From NCBI GenBank assembly GCA_041941305.1, contig JBGTQJ010000033.1, forward strand, positions 1-64,000: DNA of 64,000 nucleotides, written 5' to 3'. Below are positions 1-7,891 of the stretch, piece after piece. Position numbers and translations under genes: made by a program. A model generated the notes under the pieces. That model saw only the letters and a list, made by a program, of their open reading frames with translations, was not told the origin of the DNA and ran no database searches. Position 1 is the first letter of the stretch; each line of letters starts with the position of its first letter. Source of the stretch: JANSWP01 sp041941305 (GTDB taxonomy: Bacteria > Bacteroidota > Bacteroidia > Chitinophagales > Saprospiraceae).

Positions 1-73
1 GCGAAAACGAAAAAACAATAAATTTAAAAAACGCTAACATGACTTTGTCAAGTTATAGTGCTAAAAGAAAAGT

Positions 74-391
74 TTATAAATCCACAGGCGATCCAGGAGG
101 TTTATTATCGTAAGGAGGGCAAGGTAAGGCAGCATTAAACTGGTCATCCGTAAATTCAAAAACAACGGATGTTCCATCATATATAGCTCCTACTTCAACA
201 TGAAAATTTTTGTCTCCACCTTCGCTTTCAACATAACCTCTTTTCATTTTTCTAATTGTAACATTAGCTTGTTGACCAAAAGAATTAGTCTGTAATAAAA
301 GGACGGCCCTGTCATTGTTATAAAAAACTGGATTTTCATAATCCAATGGACCTTCGGTTTCGCTCAAATTTGAAAGACTTGTATAACCCAT
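74..391 (-). CDS. Hypothetical 105-aa protein
   Basis: I do not recognise a family. The protein is short, acidic and has no signal peptide or membrane segment. It reads like a small beta-rich domain: an 'ENPVF' motif near residue 20, then alternating hydrophobic stretches and an 'EVGAIYDG' turn near residue 67. A loosely similar pattern (NPVF, then N-x-F, then T-I, then E-[IV]-G-A) can be seen in the 255-aa protein at 4730-5497, so the two may share a domain; this is an eye comparison only. The gene stands alone, 180 bases downstream of the end of the LytTR regulator gene. Sequence 1-73 before the window edge holds nothing I can name. Confidence 0.55.
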   Translation of the reverse strand: MGYTSLSNLSETEGPLDYENPVFYNNDRAVLLLQTNSFGQQANVTIRKMKRGYVESEGGDKNFHVEVGAIYDGTSVVFEFTDDQFNAALPCPPYDNKPPGSPVDL

Positions 392-571
392 TTTCGTTTA
401 TTTTTTGTGATTAATACTGTATTCATCTGGATAATTTGGTTTTTGAAAACTATGCTTTTATATTTATTGATGTAATAGTAGTCAGGTTCTAATTAAGTTT
501 TTGTGGAAATTAATAAAACGATGATTTCAATAAATGAAATGCTATTTTGAGTTAATATATATTTTTTCGTA

Positions 572-1330
572 CTAAATATCTCTCATCCGCTCCAACAATT
601 CATCCCGATACCGCCTCGAAACCTCCACCTCATCTCCATTAAGCATCACCAAATAGCCTCCATCTGACTTTACATACTTGTCTACAAAATTCAAATTCAC
701 GATATGGGAGCGATGCACTTTCATAAATTCCTGATAAGGCTTAAATCGTTCTTCATATATGCCAATATTGGTGGAGGCCAAAAGGTTCGAATGGTTTTTT
801 GCAAAATAAAACATGGTATATCCTCCATCCGCCTTCAACCAGATAATATCTTTTATGGGTTTGAAAAGTATTCCATCAATTGTAGAAACCCTAATTTTAG
901 AAGGCAGGCTATTTTTGTTTTGATTTTGAATAAAGCCTGCAAGCCGCTTTAATTGATCCTCGGAAAAACCTTTTTGCAACTTATTAATTACCCGCTTAAT
1001 GGCTTCGGATAAACCATTTTCGGAGGGCGGCTTTAACAAATAATGAATGGCTTCGGCATTAAAAGCATCTATTGCCCGGTCATTGTATGCTGTGATAAAA
1101 ATAGTCTCAAACTTCCTGTTTTTTATCTTGCTCAATAATTCGAATCCATCTCCATCTGGCATGGCAATGTCTAAGAATATCAGATCTGGATGAGCATTTT
1201 TGATAGCTGCAATTCCGTCTTTCACATTATACGCCTGCCCCACCACCTGGATATCCGGGTGGTTTTTCTTTAGTAAAATCATCAAAGCATCATGGCTTTG
1301 CTGTTCGTCATCGACTATGATAGCCCGCAT
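572..1330 (-). CDS. LytTR-family response regulator
   Basis: A cytoplasmic two-component response regulator of 252 aa, the usual length for the LytR/AlgR class. Residues 1-120 form a receiver domain with acidic residues D7/D8, phospho-acceptor D54 (in 'FLDIAMPDGDG'), T80 and K100 (in 'LLKPP'). Residues about 145-250 form a LytTR DNA-binding domain, recognisable from 'IKDIIWLKADGGYTMFY' and 'FMKVHRSHIVNL'. All phosphorelay residues are present, so it should be functional. No histidine kinase lies beside it in this window, so it is an orphan here; its partner may be a 7TM/5TM-type kinase elsewhere. The start is an ATG at 1330. No target site could be identified. Confidence 0.92.
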   Translation of the reverse strand: MRAIIVDDEQQSHDALMILLKKNHPDIQVVGQAYNVKDGIAAIKNAHPDLIFLDIAMPDGDGFELLSKIKNRKFETIFITAYNDRAIDAFNAEAIHYLLKPPSENGLSEAIKRVINKLQKGFSEDQLKRLAGFIQNQNKNSLPSKIRVSTIDGILFKPIKDIIWLKADGGYTMFYFAKNHSNLLASTNIGIYEERFKPYQEFMKVHRSHIVNLNFVDKYVKSDGGYLVMLNGDEVEVSRRYRDELLERMRDI

Positions 1331-1520
1331 GCAGTAGGTTTAATGATTTTGGGTTTATTTTATAACTTCCGATAAATTCTGGTAATGAATCTGAAAAGCG
1401 TTTGGTTCCTTTTTTTGGATTATGAGGATAATTTTAAGGAGAAATCTCGAAAAACGTAAGTGATTATCTTGTTATTTTTGATAGGGTGTAAAGATTGGCA
1501 AGTTTGGTAACACTTAAAGT

Positions 1521-1551
1521 AAAAAAGCGGAGACAATTTTTTTGTCTCCGC
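1521..1551 (-). terminator. Rho-independent terminator downstream of the CHAT gene
   Basis: Read on the minus strand, a 10-bp perfect stem (GCGGAGACAA pairing with TTGTCTCCGC, 1527-1551) with an A-rich loop is followed at once by six T residues (1521-1526). It lies about 150 bases beyond the stop of the minus-strand CHAT gene and before the LytTR regulator, so it should end that transcript. The rest of 1331-1700 holds nothing else that I can identify. Confidence 0.75.
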
Positions 1552-1700
1552 ATCAATGGTTTTTTTAGGTAAAATAAGCTGGCAGGAAAGCATTGGGGTT
1601 TCAATGCTCAGTGTTGGTTATAGAGATGGAAAGATTTATGGAAATGTTGTATTTTTTTGACATCTACTTATTAGTCCGGTGACTGAATAAAAAGTACCCA

Positions 1701-4691
1701 TCATGTTTTATTTTTTCTTCGAATTTTATTCCCGACTAAAAAAAGGATGGTGAAAATTACCAAACTTCCAATTACCAGAACTTTGATAAAAGGGTCTTTA
1801 GGCTGTAGATAGGGTAGGGGTTTCATATCGCCGATTGCAGTAAAAGCTGCCCAATAAAATGGGTTTTTGAACTTTGGATCTGGATTGTTATTCATCAATT
1901 CTTTTTTAGCCAATTGCAAAGCTTCATCCTTTGGCAATCCTTTTTTCAAATTTTGGTAAAATAGTTTTGTAATTGCAAGTGTGCTGGACTCTTCGACACT
2001 CCATAATGAGGTAATGATGCTTTTGGCACCTGCATGGGCAAATGCTCTCCCAAGACTGACCAGACCTTCTCCCTTTTGAAGTTCGCCGATAGCTGTTTCA
2101 CAAGCACTTAAAAAAACCATGTCTGCATGTAATTGCAGATTGTAAATGTCATTTACATAAAGATTGTCTGTTGATACCGCATCCGTCGATTTGAGTACTA
2201 AAAATGAAAAATCACCATTTTTATTATTGGATTTTCCATGTGTTGAAAAATGAAGAATTCTATAATCCTCAACTAAATTTTTTAGCGAATCGATCCGGGC
2301 ATTTTCTTTTACCAGTGGTTTCCCACCAAAATGTTCAACCAACCACATGGCTTCTTTGATGTTGTGCAATAAAGGTCCAAAACCTGCTTTTAAATATTTA
2401 ATGGTATCGCATACTTCACGGTAATCCAGTGATTCTGTTTTAAGGGAATGTTGACTTGTTATGCCTATGAAATCCGGAGCAATTGCGAGCAGTATTTTTT
2501 TTGCGTTTCTGTCATGATCCTTTACCATTGATTTTTGTAAAGTAGCTGAAAAACCATAACTAATTACATACTGAAATTCCAAATAAGAAAGTGTTCCAAA
2601 ATTGGATTTAAGATTATAATGCTCAGAGATTAGTGCACCAAATGGAATATAGCACAACACATCGTCTGGAATAATTTTTATTTTTTCAATATCGTGGGCC
2701 TGGAGTTTCAAAACTAAGGGAGCAAACAAACTATCGTATAGTAGTTTAGCAGCTTCCAGATACTCTACTTTAAAGCTTGCAAAGCTTTTATCCTGTTGAT
2801 TCAAAAGATGGTAGGCGTAGATTCCATTGAGCATTTTTTCTACCGTTTTTTCCAAATCAAATCCTTTTGAAAGTGTGAATACCTTAATGGTTTTTGAGAG
2901 TACCAAAAATGCATAAATGTTTTGATCCCCTACAAAATAGGCAATGGTGCTTTCCTTCGGACCTAAACTTTCCTGAACCTCTTTCAGCAATAAATTATTG
3001 GATTGGAAAAAGGAGGGATATTTTTCTTCAACTTCGTTCCTAAGTTCTTTTAGTGCTTCCTTTAGACTTGCAATTTCCATTTCATACTGCCGGATCAGGT
3101 TTTGATCATTATTACCTTGTCTTTCTGAATATCGGATCTTCAATAAATGATTGATTGCTATGTTTATTTCCTTTTCTTTTTGAAATAAAGGATCATTGTG
3201 ATTGGCTATTGATTTTTTGTAATTGACCGCTTCCAAAAGAAGTACAGCCTTGCTTTTTTCAGAAAATTCAAAGGCTAATGATTCATTTCCATCTGCTAGT
3301 GCAATTGCTATGGCTTTTTCAAAAATCGGGTAGCTATGCGCAACAAGAAATTGCTTATCTGAGTTTGAGATGTAATCCCGCTTGATAACATCTATGACTT
3401 CCACAGCTAAAGTGATGGCTTCTCTTGCCGCATTTAAGTATTTTGGATTAGTGGGGTTTTGCTGCGAAAGTTTCCACAAGACATCAGTTTTGGCGTTTAA
3501 TATTTCCAATAAATGTTTTTTGTATGCTGTGGATTTAGTTGTCGGATTCCTGGAGAAATCTAATTCATTGAATTCTATTGATAAATTATTCAGTGCCATT
3601 TGAAAATGGTCCAAAGCTGCCTCAAAATGCTTTTGTTTAAACAGGATTTTCCCAATATTCAAATTCCCTATTGCCACAGTAGGGTTTTTGAATCCAAAGT
3701 CCTGAATATCTGCTTCTAATGCGCGATTGAAATAATCAATGGCTCTATCATATTGTCCAAGCGAGACATAAACTTTGCCATAGGTTTTTTGAATTCGCTT
3801 ATTCTGCTTCCTGTTAAAATCCTGGTGACCGATCGATTTTTGCAAATAGCTCAAAGCTGCCTTAGACTTTTTGGTTTCCAGGTTTAACTGAACGATTGCA
3901 AGATTGACATTCAATCGCCATGCTTTAATCCAATTTGGAATATACTTCTGTCTAGCAGAATACTCCGCCATGTTTCTAAGCGACTGCTGAAATTTTTCAT
4001 TTGCTTCTGTATAGGCTTTTCGAGCAAGGAAAGTCTTCCCAATATGGAAAATCATAATGGCAGATTTGGAAGAATCCGCTTTTTTTGATTGTAGTAAGTG
4101 ACTATAATCCAGGGCTTGATTGTACCAATGATTGGCTTTTTGATAATCTCCGTTCGTAAAATAAAACAAGCCTAAATTGGCGCAATAATTTTCTAAATTC
4201 TTTAGGGATTGGATATCTTGATTAGTACTTTGCTTTTGCTCCTGGAACAGACTTTCGAAAATTCCGATAGCGTTAATTATCTGTCCAGTTGTATGGAAAT
4301 AGCCTCCCCAACTCTCCTTTAGTTTTATTGAAAACTTTTCAAAAGAAAATTTGGGAAATGATTTTAGCACATTTAGCAAAGAATCTGCACGCTGTAAATA
4401 TTTTCGGTATAGAATTACTTCATCTAAAACGGCACACCAGGATGCCTTTGTTAAGGAAGTTTCCATTAGGGAATCCCAATCCTCTAATTGATGATGAATT
4501 TGGGATAAAGAGTCTAAAAGTAGTAAAGCCTCATTCAACTCGTTTCCCTCAAACATTTGTATCGCTTCGGCTAATAGGGTTTGCTTCAGCTCGGATGGAG
4601 ATATGGAGTTATTAGCCCATCCAGACGATGGAGAATAAAAGAAAAGGATGCATAGTGGGATAATAGAAGTTCTTAGCGTGTGTGAGCACAT
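1701..4691 (-). CDS. Secreted or membrane-anchored TPR-CHAT domain protein
   Basis: A 996-aa protein with an N-terminal signal peptide (residues 1-26), TPR-like helical repeats over about 40-450, a linking helical region, a CHAT (caspase-HetF-associated with TPR) domain at about 690-960, and one C-terminal membrane helix (about 970-990) followed by basic residues. The CHAT catalytic dyad is visible: His in 'HFSTHG' near residue 815 and Cys in 'LSACETA' near residue 860, with the usual 'GEGLVSLGRAF' and 'LWSVEE' segments after it. The family comprises caspase-like cysteine proteases, some of which act in signalling or immunity; the substrate here is unknown. The signal peptide and C-terminal helix suggest a periplasm-facing enzyme. 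It follows a one-TM protein gene by 38 bases and opposes a sigma/anti-sigma pair, so a joint stress or signalling circuit is possible (inference). Confidence 0.88.
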   Translation of the reverse strand: MCSHTLRTSIIPLCILFFYSPSSGWANNSISPSELKQTLLAEAIQMFEGNELNEALLLLDSLSQIHHQLEDWDSLMETSLTKASWCAVLDEVILYRKYLQRADSLLNVLKSFPKFSFEKFSIKLKESWGGYFHTTGQIINAIGIFESLFQEQKQSTNQDIQSLKNLENYCANLGLFYFTNGDYQKANHWYNQALDYSHLLQSKKADSSKSAIMIFHIGKTFLARKAYTEANEKFQQSLRNMAEYSARQKYIPNWIKAWRLNVNLAIVQLNLETKKSKAALSYLQKSIGHQDFNRKQNKRIQKTYGKVYVSLGQYDRAIDYFNRALEADIQDFGFKNPTVAIGNLNIGKILFKQKHFEAALDHFQMALNNLSIEFNELDFSRNPTTKSTAYKKHLLEILNAKTDVLWKLSQQNPTNPKYLNAAREAITLAVEVIDVIKRDYISNSDKQFLVAHSYPIFEKAIAIALADGNESLAFEFSEKSKAVLLLEAVNYKKSIANHNDPLFQKEKEINIAINHLLKIRYSERQGNNDQNLIRQYEMEIASLKEALKELRNEVEEKYPSFFQSNNLLLKEVQESLGPKESTIAYFVGDQNIYAFLVLSKTIKVFTLSKGFDLEKTVEKMLNGIYAYHLLNQQDKSFASFKVEYLEAAKLLYDSLFAPLVLKLQAHDIEKIKIIPDDVLCYIPFGALISEHYNLKSNFGTLSYLEFQYVISYGFSATLQKSMVKDHDRNAKKILLAIAPDFIGITSQHSLKTESLDYREVCDTIKYLKAGFGPLLHNIKEAMWLVEHFGGKPLVKENARIDSLKNLVEDYRILHFSTHGKSNNKNGDFSFLVLKSTDAVSTDNLYVNDIYNLQLHADMVFLSACETAIGELQKGEGLVSLGRAFAHAGAKSIITSLWSVEESSTLAITKLFYQNLKKGLPKDEALQLAKKELMNNNPDPKFKNPFYWAAFTAIGDMKPLPYLQPKDPFIKVLVIGSLVIFTILFLVGNKIRRKNKT

Positions 4692-4729
4692 TCAATATGG
4701 TTTTATGGTGTTGAGAGAATGACCTTGAA

Positions 4730-5497
4730 TTATTTAAATTTCACACCATCATAGGTAAAACTTTCTACATGGCGGATACCCATCCAACCATTATGATCAA
4801 AAACTCCTGAGATGGTGACGTCCATAGCTTTGCGGTCGACTAATCCTTTAAATCTCATAGTAGCATAGATGGTTTCTTCATATTGGGGGGTTGGAATACT
4901 AAGTGCACCGATTTCAGTGCTTCCATTATTGTCTGGAATCGAAAATAGGTCAATGTTTTCAGCAACCTCGAGTTCCTTCCCATCAGCATCAAAAATTGTG
5001 ATTTCAGGGTTGCCAATAAAATTATTTTTTATATAGAACATGGTTTGTGCTTGCCCATCAAGGAAAACGGGGTTGTTAAATTTACTGTCCGGGGAGTACC
5101 TTAATGAAGCAGGTGTACATTGACAACAACCCTCCGAGCCTGAAATCGGAACTCTATCCACCCCCTCTGCCATGTCGTCACAGGCCCAGTATTCGTCCAG
5201 GGTCAATAATTTAATATCTGGTGTCATGGCTTTTGCCTGCTTGGCTGCATTACATGATTTGCGAATGAGTTCCAATAAAATGATCCGTTTAGTAGAATCT
5301 ATTCTCGAAATGGTGTCTGTAACTAATATGTCACTTGCAAAAGCTGGAATATTTGCCAACTCTGAACCACCGGGGACTACAGGATTATTGTAATAAATGC
5401 CAGCAAAAATGATTGCAACAATTGCAAAAATCATAGTTAAAAATTGCCAGGTTCTTGAGTTAGAATTGGCTTCAGATTCAGGTGTTTGGTTTGACAT
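4730..5497 (-). CDS. Hypothetical single-TM exported protein, partner of CHAT protein
   Basis: A 255-aa protein of unknown family. Residues 1-18 are polar, 19-38 form one membrane helix ('FLTMIFAIVAIIFAGIYY'), and the rest should lie in the periplasm. A cysteine cluster 'GCCQC' sits near residue 127. The C-terminal half (about 135-255) looks like a beta domain starting 'NNPVF' with 'TEIGALSI' later; a similar word order appears in the 105-aa protein at 74-391. The gene is 38 bases upstream of the TPR-CHAT gene on the same strand, so the two are probably co-transcribed. A role as regulator, anchor or substrate of the CHAT protein is conceivable but not shown by the sequence. Confidence 0.7.
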   Translation of the reverse strand: MSNQTPESEANSNSRTWQFLTMIFAIVAIIFAGIYYNNPVVPGGSELANIPAFASDILVTDTISRIDSTKRIILLELIRKSCNAAKQAKAMTPDIKLLTLDEYWACDDMAEGVDRVPISGSEGCCQCTPASLRYSPDSKFNNPVFLDGQAQTMFYIKNNFIGNPEITIFDADGKELEVAENIDLFSIPDNNGSTEIGALSIPTPQYEETIYATMRFKGLVDRKAMDVTISGVFDHNGWMGIRHVESFTYDGVKFK

Positions 5498-6173
5498 CTT
5501 GTTTAATTTTAGGTTTAGGTGTTAGAATTGATTCCGTCTCGTTTGGGATTAATCTGGCGAGCCGGTGCAAAATACTGAAAATCAATAATTTACCCAAATC
5601 TTGCCAAAAAAAGGAAATAGCTGGTTTGTTTTGGAATATAAGTTGGTATGGCTCGTACAATAGTTTTAGTCAATGAAGGAGCATATTGCCCTCCTTGTTT
5701 TGGGAAAAATCAGTGCTTTGGTTTTTGACTAAGAAAGGTAATTGGGATGATTTGCAATGAATTCCACGCTATTGGATGGAACGCCGTTTTGTTCCTTCCT
5801 CAGAGGCTGCACTTTGGGGTCAAATAAGCACAAAAGTTTCTATTCCATCTCGATTCAATTGCTTCTACTCTAGTTATAGTCTTTTTTAATTTCCTTTGGT
5901 ACCCAATGCTGTTTTAATTTTTTCTATTTTTCGCCAAATTGCAATATTCATTGTCAACACTCTCGCCAGCACCATTGGCAAGGTGAAAACTTTGTAACTG
6001 GCGTTATTTTAGATTAAAAACAAATAAGAGTTTGTATAATTTTTAGACATACTCTAATAACTATATACAAGGAAGAGCAGCGTTTAATCGGATTATTTTG
6101 CTTATTTAATTGCTGATTTTTAAAGAATTTTTCAACCAAGTGGGTACATTTCAGATTTAAAACGGACTAAACA
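5498..6173. other. Divergent intergenic region between CHAT and sigma-factor transcription units
   Basis: About 675 bases without a convincing gene. Short open frames here (for example 5482-5676 plus and 5478-5660 minus) overlap each other and show no domain. The region must hold the divergent promoters for the CHAT pair (leftward) and the sigma/TPR pair (rightward), but I found no clear TAnnTTTG box. A short hairpin with ends like those of the 28.9-31.3 kb hairpin elements is at 6027-6055. Confidence 0.4.
6027..6055. repeat. Short hairpin with MITE-like ends
   Basis: A 29-base hairpin whose ends read AGAGTTTGT and ACATACTCT. The same terminal words close the much larger hairpin elements at 28942-29102 and 31157-31311, so this may be a collapsed or solo copy of that family. 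Confidence 0.4.
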
Positions 6174-6779
6174 TTGAACCAACAAGACAAGCCGGATGAT
6201 GAACTCATCGAGGCCATCAAAAAAGGTGGCAATACCCGGCAAAAAGCACTAGAATACATTTATCACAGATTTGAGGCTCGGGAGCAAATCATTCGATATG
6301 TATGCTCCAACAACGGAACCTTGGATCAAGCTAAAGATATCTTCCACGATGCAATGATTACTCTGGATAGAAACATCAGAGAAAAGAAATTTCGTGGAGA
6401 AGGCTCACTTAATAGTTACCTACACTCTATTGGACGCTTCTTATGGCTTAAAAGGCTTCAGAAGGAAGGAAGAATTGTGCTTCCTGAAGATGAATCAACT
6501 TTAGACAAGATTATTCAACTTACCCCTGAGGACATTGCTATTAGAAAAAACCTGTCTGAACTACTGGAAAAATTCGTGGCTAAATTAGACGAGAGATGCC
6601 AAAAGGTATTGGAGCTCTGGAAACTCCATTATTCTATGGAAGAAATCGCAAAAATGCTTGGATTTAGTAGTGCAGATATGGCAAAGAAACAACGCTATCG
6701 TTGCCACAAGCGATTGATGAAGGCCTTATTGGCTGATCCTCAATTGCGGAATTTGATAAACCAAAATAAACGGAAATGA
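6174..6779 (+). CDS. RNA polymerase sigma factor, sigma-70/ECF-like
   Basis: A 201-aa protein with a region-2-like N-terminal half (about residues 25-95, including 'AKDIFHDAMITL' and 'SLNSYLHSIGRFLWLK') and a region-4 helix-turn-helix near 130-185 ('LDERCQKVLELWKLHYSMEEIAKMLG'). It is slightly longer than a typical ECF factor and resembles the sigma factors that Bacteroidota pair with TPR or CHAT proteins. The first codon is TTG at 6174; no in-frame ATG lies before the conserved region. Its stop overlaps the next gene as ATGA, indicating translational coupling to a membrane TPR protein that is a candidate anti-sigma factor. It faces away from the CHAT pair across a 675-base gap. Confidence 0.82.
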   Translation: MNQQDKPDDELIEAIKKGGNTRQKALEYIYHRFEAREQIIRYVCSNNGTLDQAKDIFHDAMITLDRNIREKKFRGEGSLNSYLHSIGRFLWLKRLQKEGRIVLPEDESTLDKIIQLTPEDIAIRKNLSELLEKFVAKLDERCQKVLELWKLHYSMEEIAKMLGFSSADMAKKQRYRCHKRLMKALLADPQLRNLINQNKRK

Positions 6780-7570
6780 ACAAGTCGTTGGAACAAATTG
6801 AAGCGTATCATCAGAACTTACTCTCAGGAGCGGCAAAAGATGATTTTGAAAAAGCCTTAGAATCCAATCCAGATTTAAAAGAAGAATTGAAATTGTATGC
6901 AGAGTCGCAGGAGGCAATAGAACATTTGGTGGCTAAAAAGTTTCGTTCTGATATGGAATCCTGGTGGGGAGAAGTAGAAAAACGAGAAAGCCCGAGTGGA
7001 TTTTTTCTGAAAAATTCCAGAAGAAAATGGTTAGCTGCTGCAGGTTTTGCAATAGTTTCTGTTGCTGCTGGCTGGTTATTACTAAAACGTAACAAGGGTA
7101 ATAGTATAGATCCCTCAACTATCATTACACCACGAGCCATCGCCGAAAAACATTTTTCAAGTATCCAGGTAGATTACTTAAAAGGAGATACGGATACTAA
7201 AGACGCTTTCGACAAGGGTAAAGAAGCCTTTACAACTGGTGATTACACTCGTGCTGCTTCATTATTTAATTCCATTCCGAGGGAAGATATTAAATACGCC
7301 GAAAGCCAACTGCATGCAGGATATGCCCATGTAAAAGAAGAGGAGTGGGAAAAAGCCAAAACTGCTTTCGAAAATGTAACAATCGCCGATGACATCCAAT
7401 TTGGAAAAAAACCTGATTTTTTTTCCATTTTATGCATGGTTGCTGCCGATGAACCCCTGGATTCTATATTGTCAAAAGTAGATAGTCTCCTTTCAGAAGA
7501 AGGACACTATTATTACAACCAGACCAGGGAATTGAAAAAAGCCATTATTCAAAGCCAAAATAGCAATTGA
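6776..7570 (+). CDS. TPR-containing single-TM protein, probable anti-sigma factor
   Basis: A 264-aa protein. Residues 1-80 are cytoplasmic and helical ('IEAYHQNLLSGAAKDDFEKALESNP' resembles the start of Bacteroidota zinc-less anti-sigma proteins), about 85-102 form one membrane helix ('WLAAAGFAIVSVAAGWLLL'), and 140-250 hold TPR-like repeats ('AFDKGKEAFTTGDYTRAASLFNSI', 'HAGYAHVKEEEWEKAKTAFENV') that should face the periplasm. It overlaps the sigma-factor gene by four bases (ATGA). Topology and coupling suggest that it holds the sigma factor at the membrane and senses something through its TPR domain. This role is inferred; there is no HxxxCxxC zinc motif. Confidence 0.72.
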   Translation: MNKSLEQIEAYHQNLLSGAAKDDFEKALESNPDLKEELKLYAESQEAIEHLVAKKFRSDMESWWGEVEKRESPSGFFLKNSRRKWLAAAGFAIVSVAAGWLLLKRNKGNSIDPSTIITPRAIAEKHFSSIQVDYLKGDTDTKDAFDKGKEAFTTGDYTRAASLFNSIPREDIKYAESQLHAGYAHVKEEEWEKAKTAFENVTIADDIQFGKKPDFFSILCMVAADEPLDSILSKVDSLLSEEGHYYYNQTRELKKAIIQSQNSN

Positions 7571-7639
7571 CCAATCGAAAGCTGATTTCTTGAAGTCTTG
7601 TGATTGGTTTCATTATTCAATTCCAAATCAACAATAAAA

Positions 7640-7880
7640 GTATATTTGAAGCAGCAACCAGCCAACCAGTCCCCAGAACACCCACACTCGATTGCTAACA
7701 CCATTTTGATACCCTCTATTTCATACCACAATGGCATCAGCAAAACCCAGAAAACCAGTACCCAGCGAACCAGTACCCAGTACCCAGCACCAAGAATACT
7801 ACGCTCAATTGCTAACAACATTTCGCTATCCGCTATTCATATCTCAATGGTATCAGCAACACCCAGCAAACCTGCACCCA
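7640..7880. repeat. Degenerate heptad repeats with an internal duplication of about 117 bp
   Basis: Non-coding sequence rich in 7-base words of the type AGTACCC / CCAGCAA. Within it, two similar blocks begin 'attgctaaca' at about 7691 and 7808 and each end in clustered 'acccag' words, giving an imperfect direct repeat with a spacing of about 117 bases. Open frames on both strands here are low-complexity and I reject them as genes. Confidence 0.65.
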
Positions 7881-7891
7881 GATAACCAGTC

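Noticed and set aside
5478..5676. Short frames on both strands between the CHAT pair and the sigma factor
   Set aside because: They overlap each other in a promoter region, with no recognisable domain.
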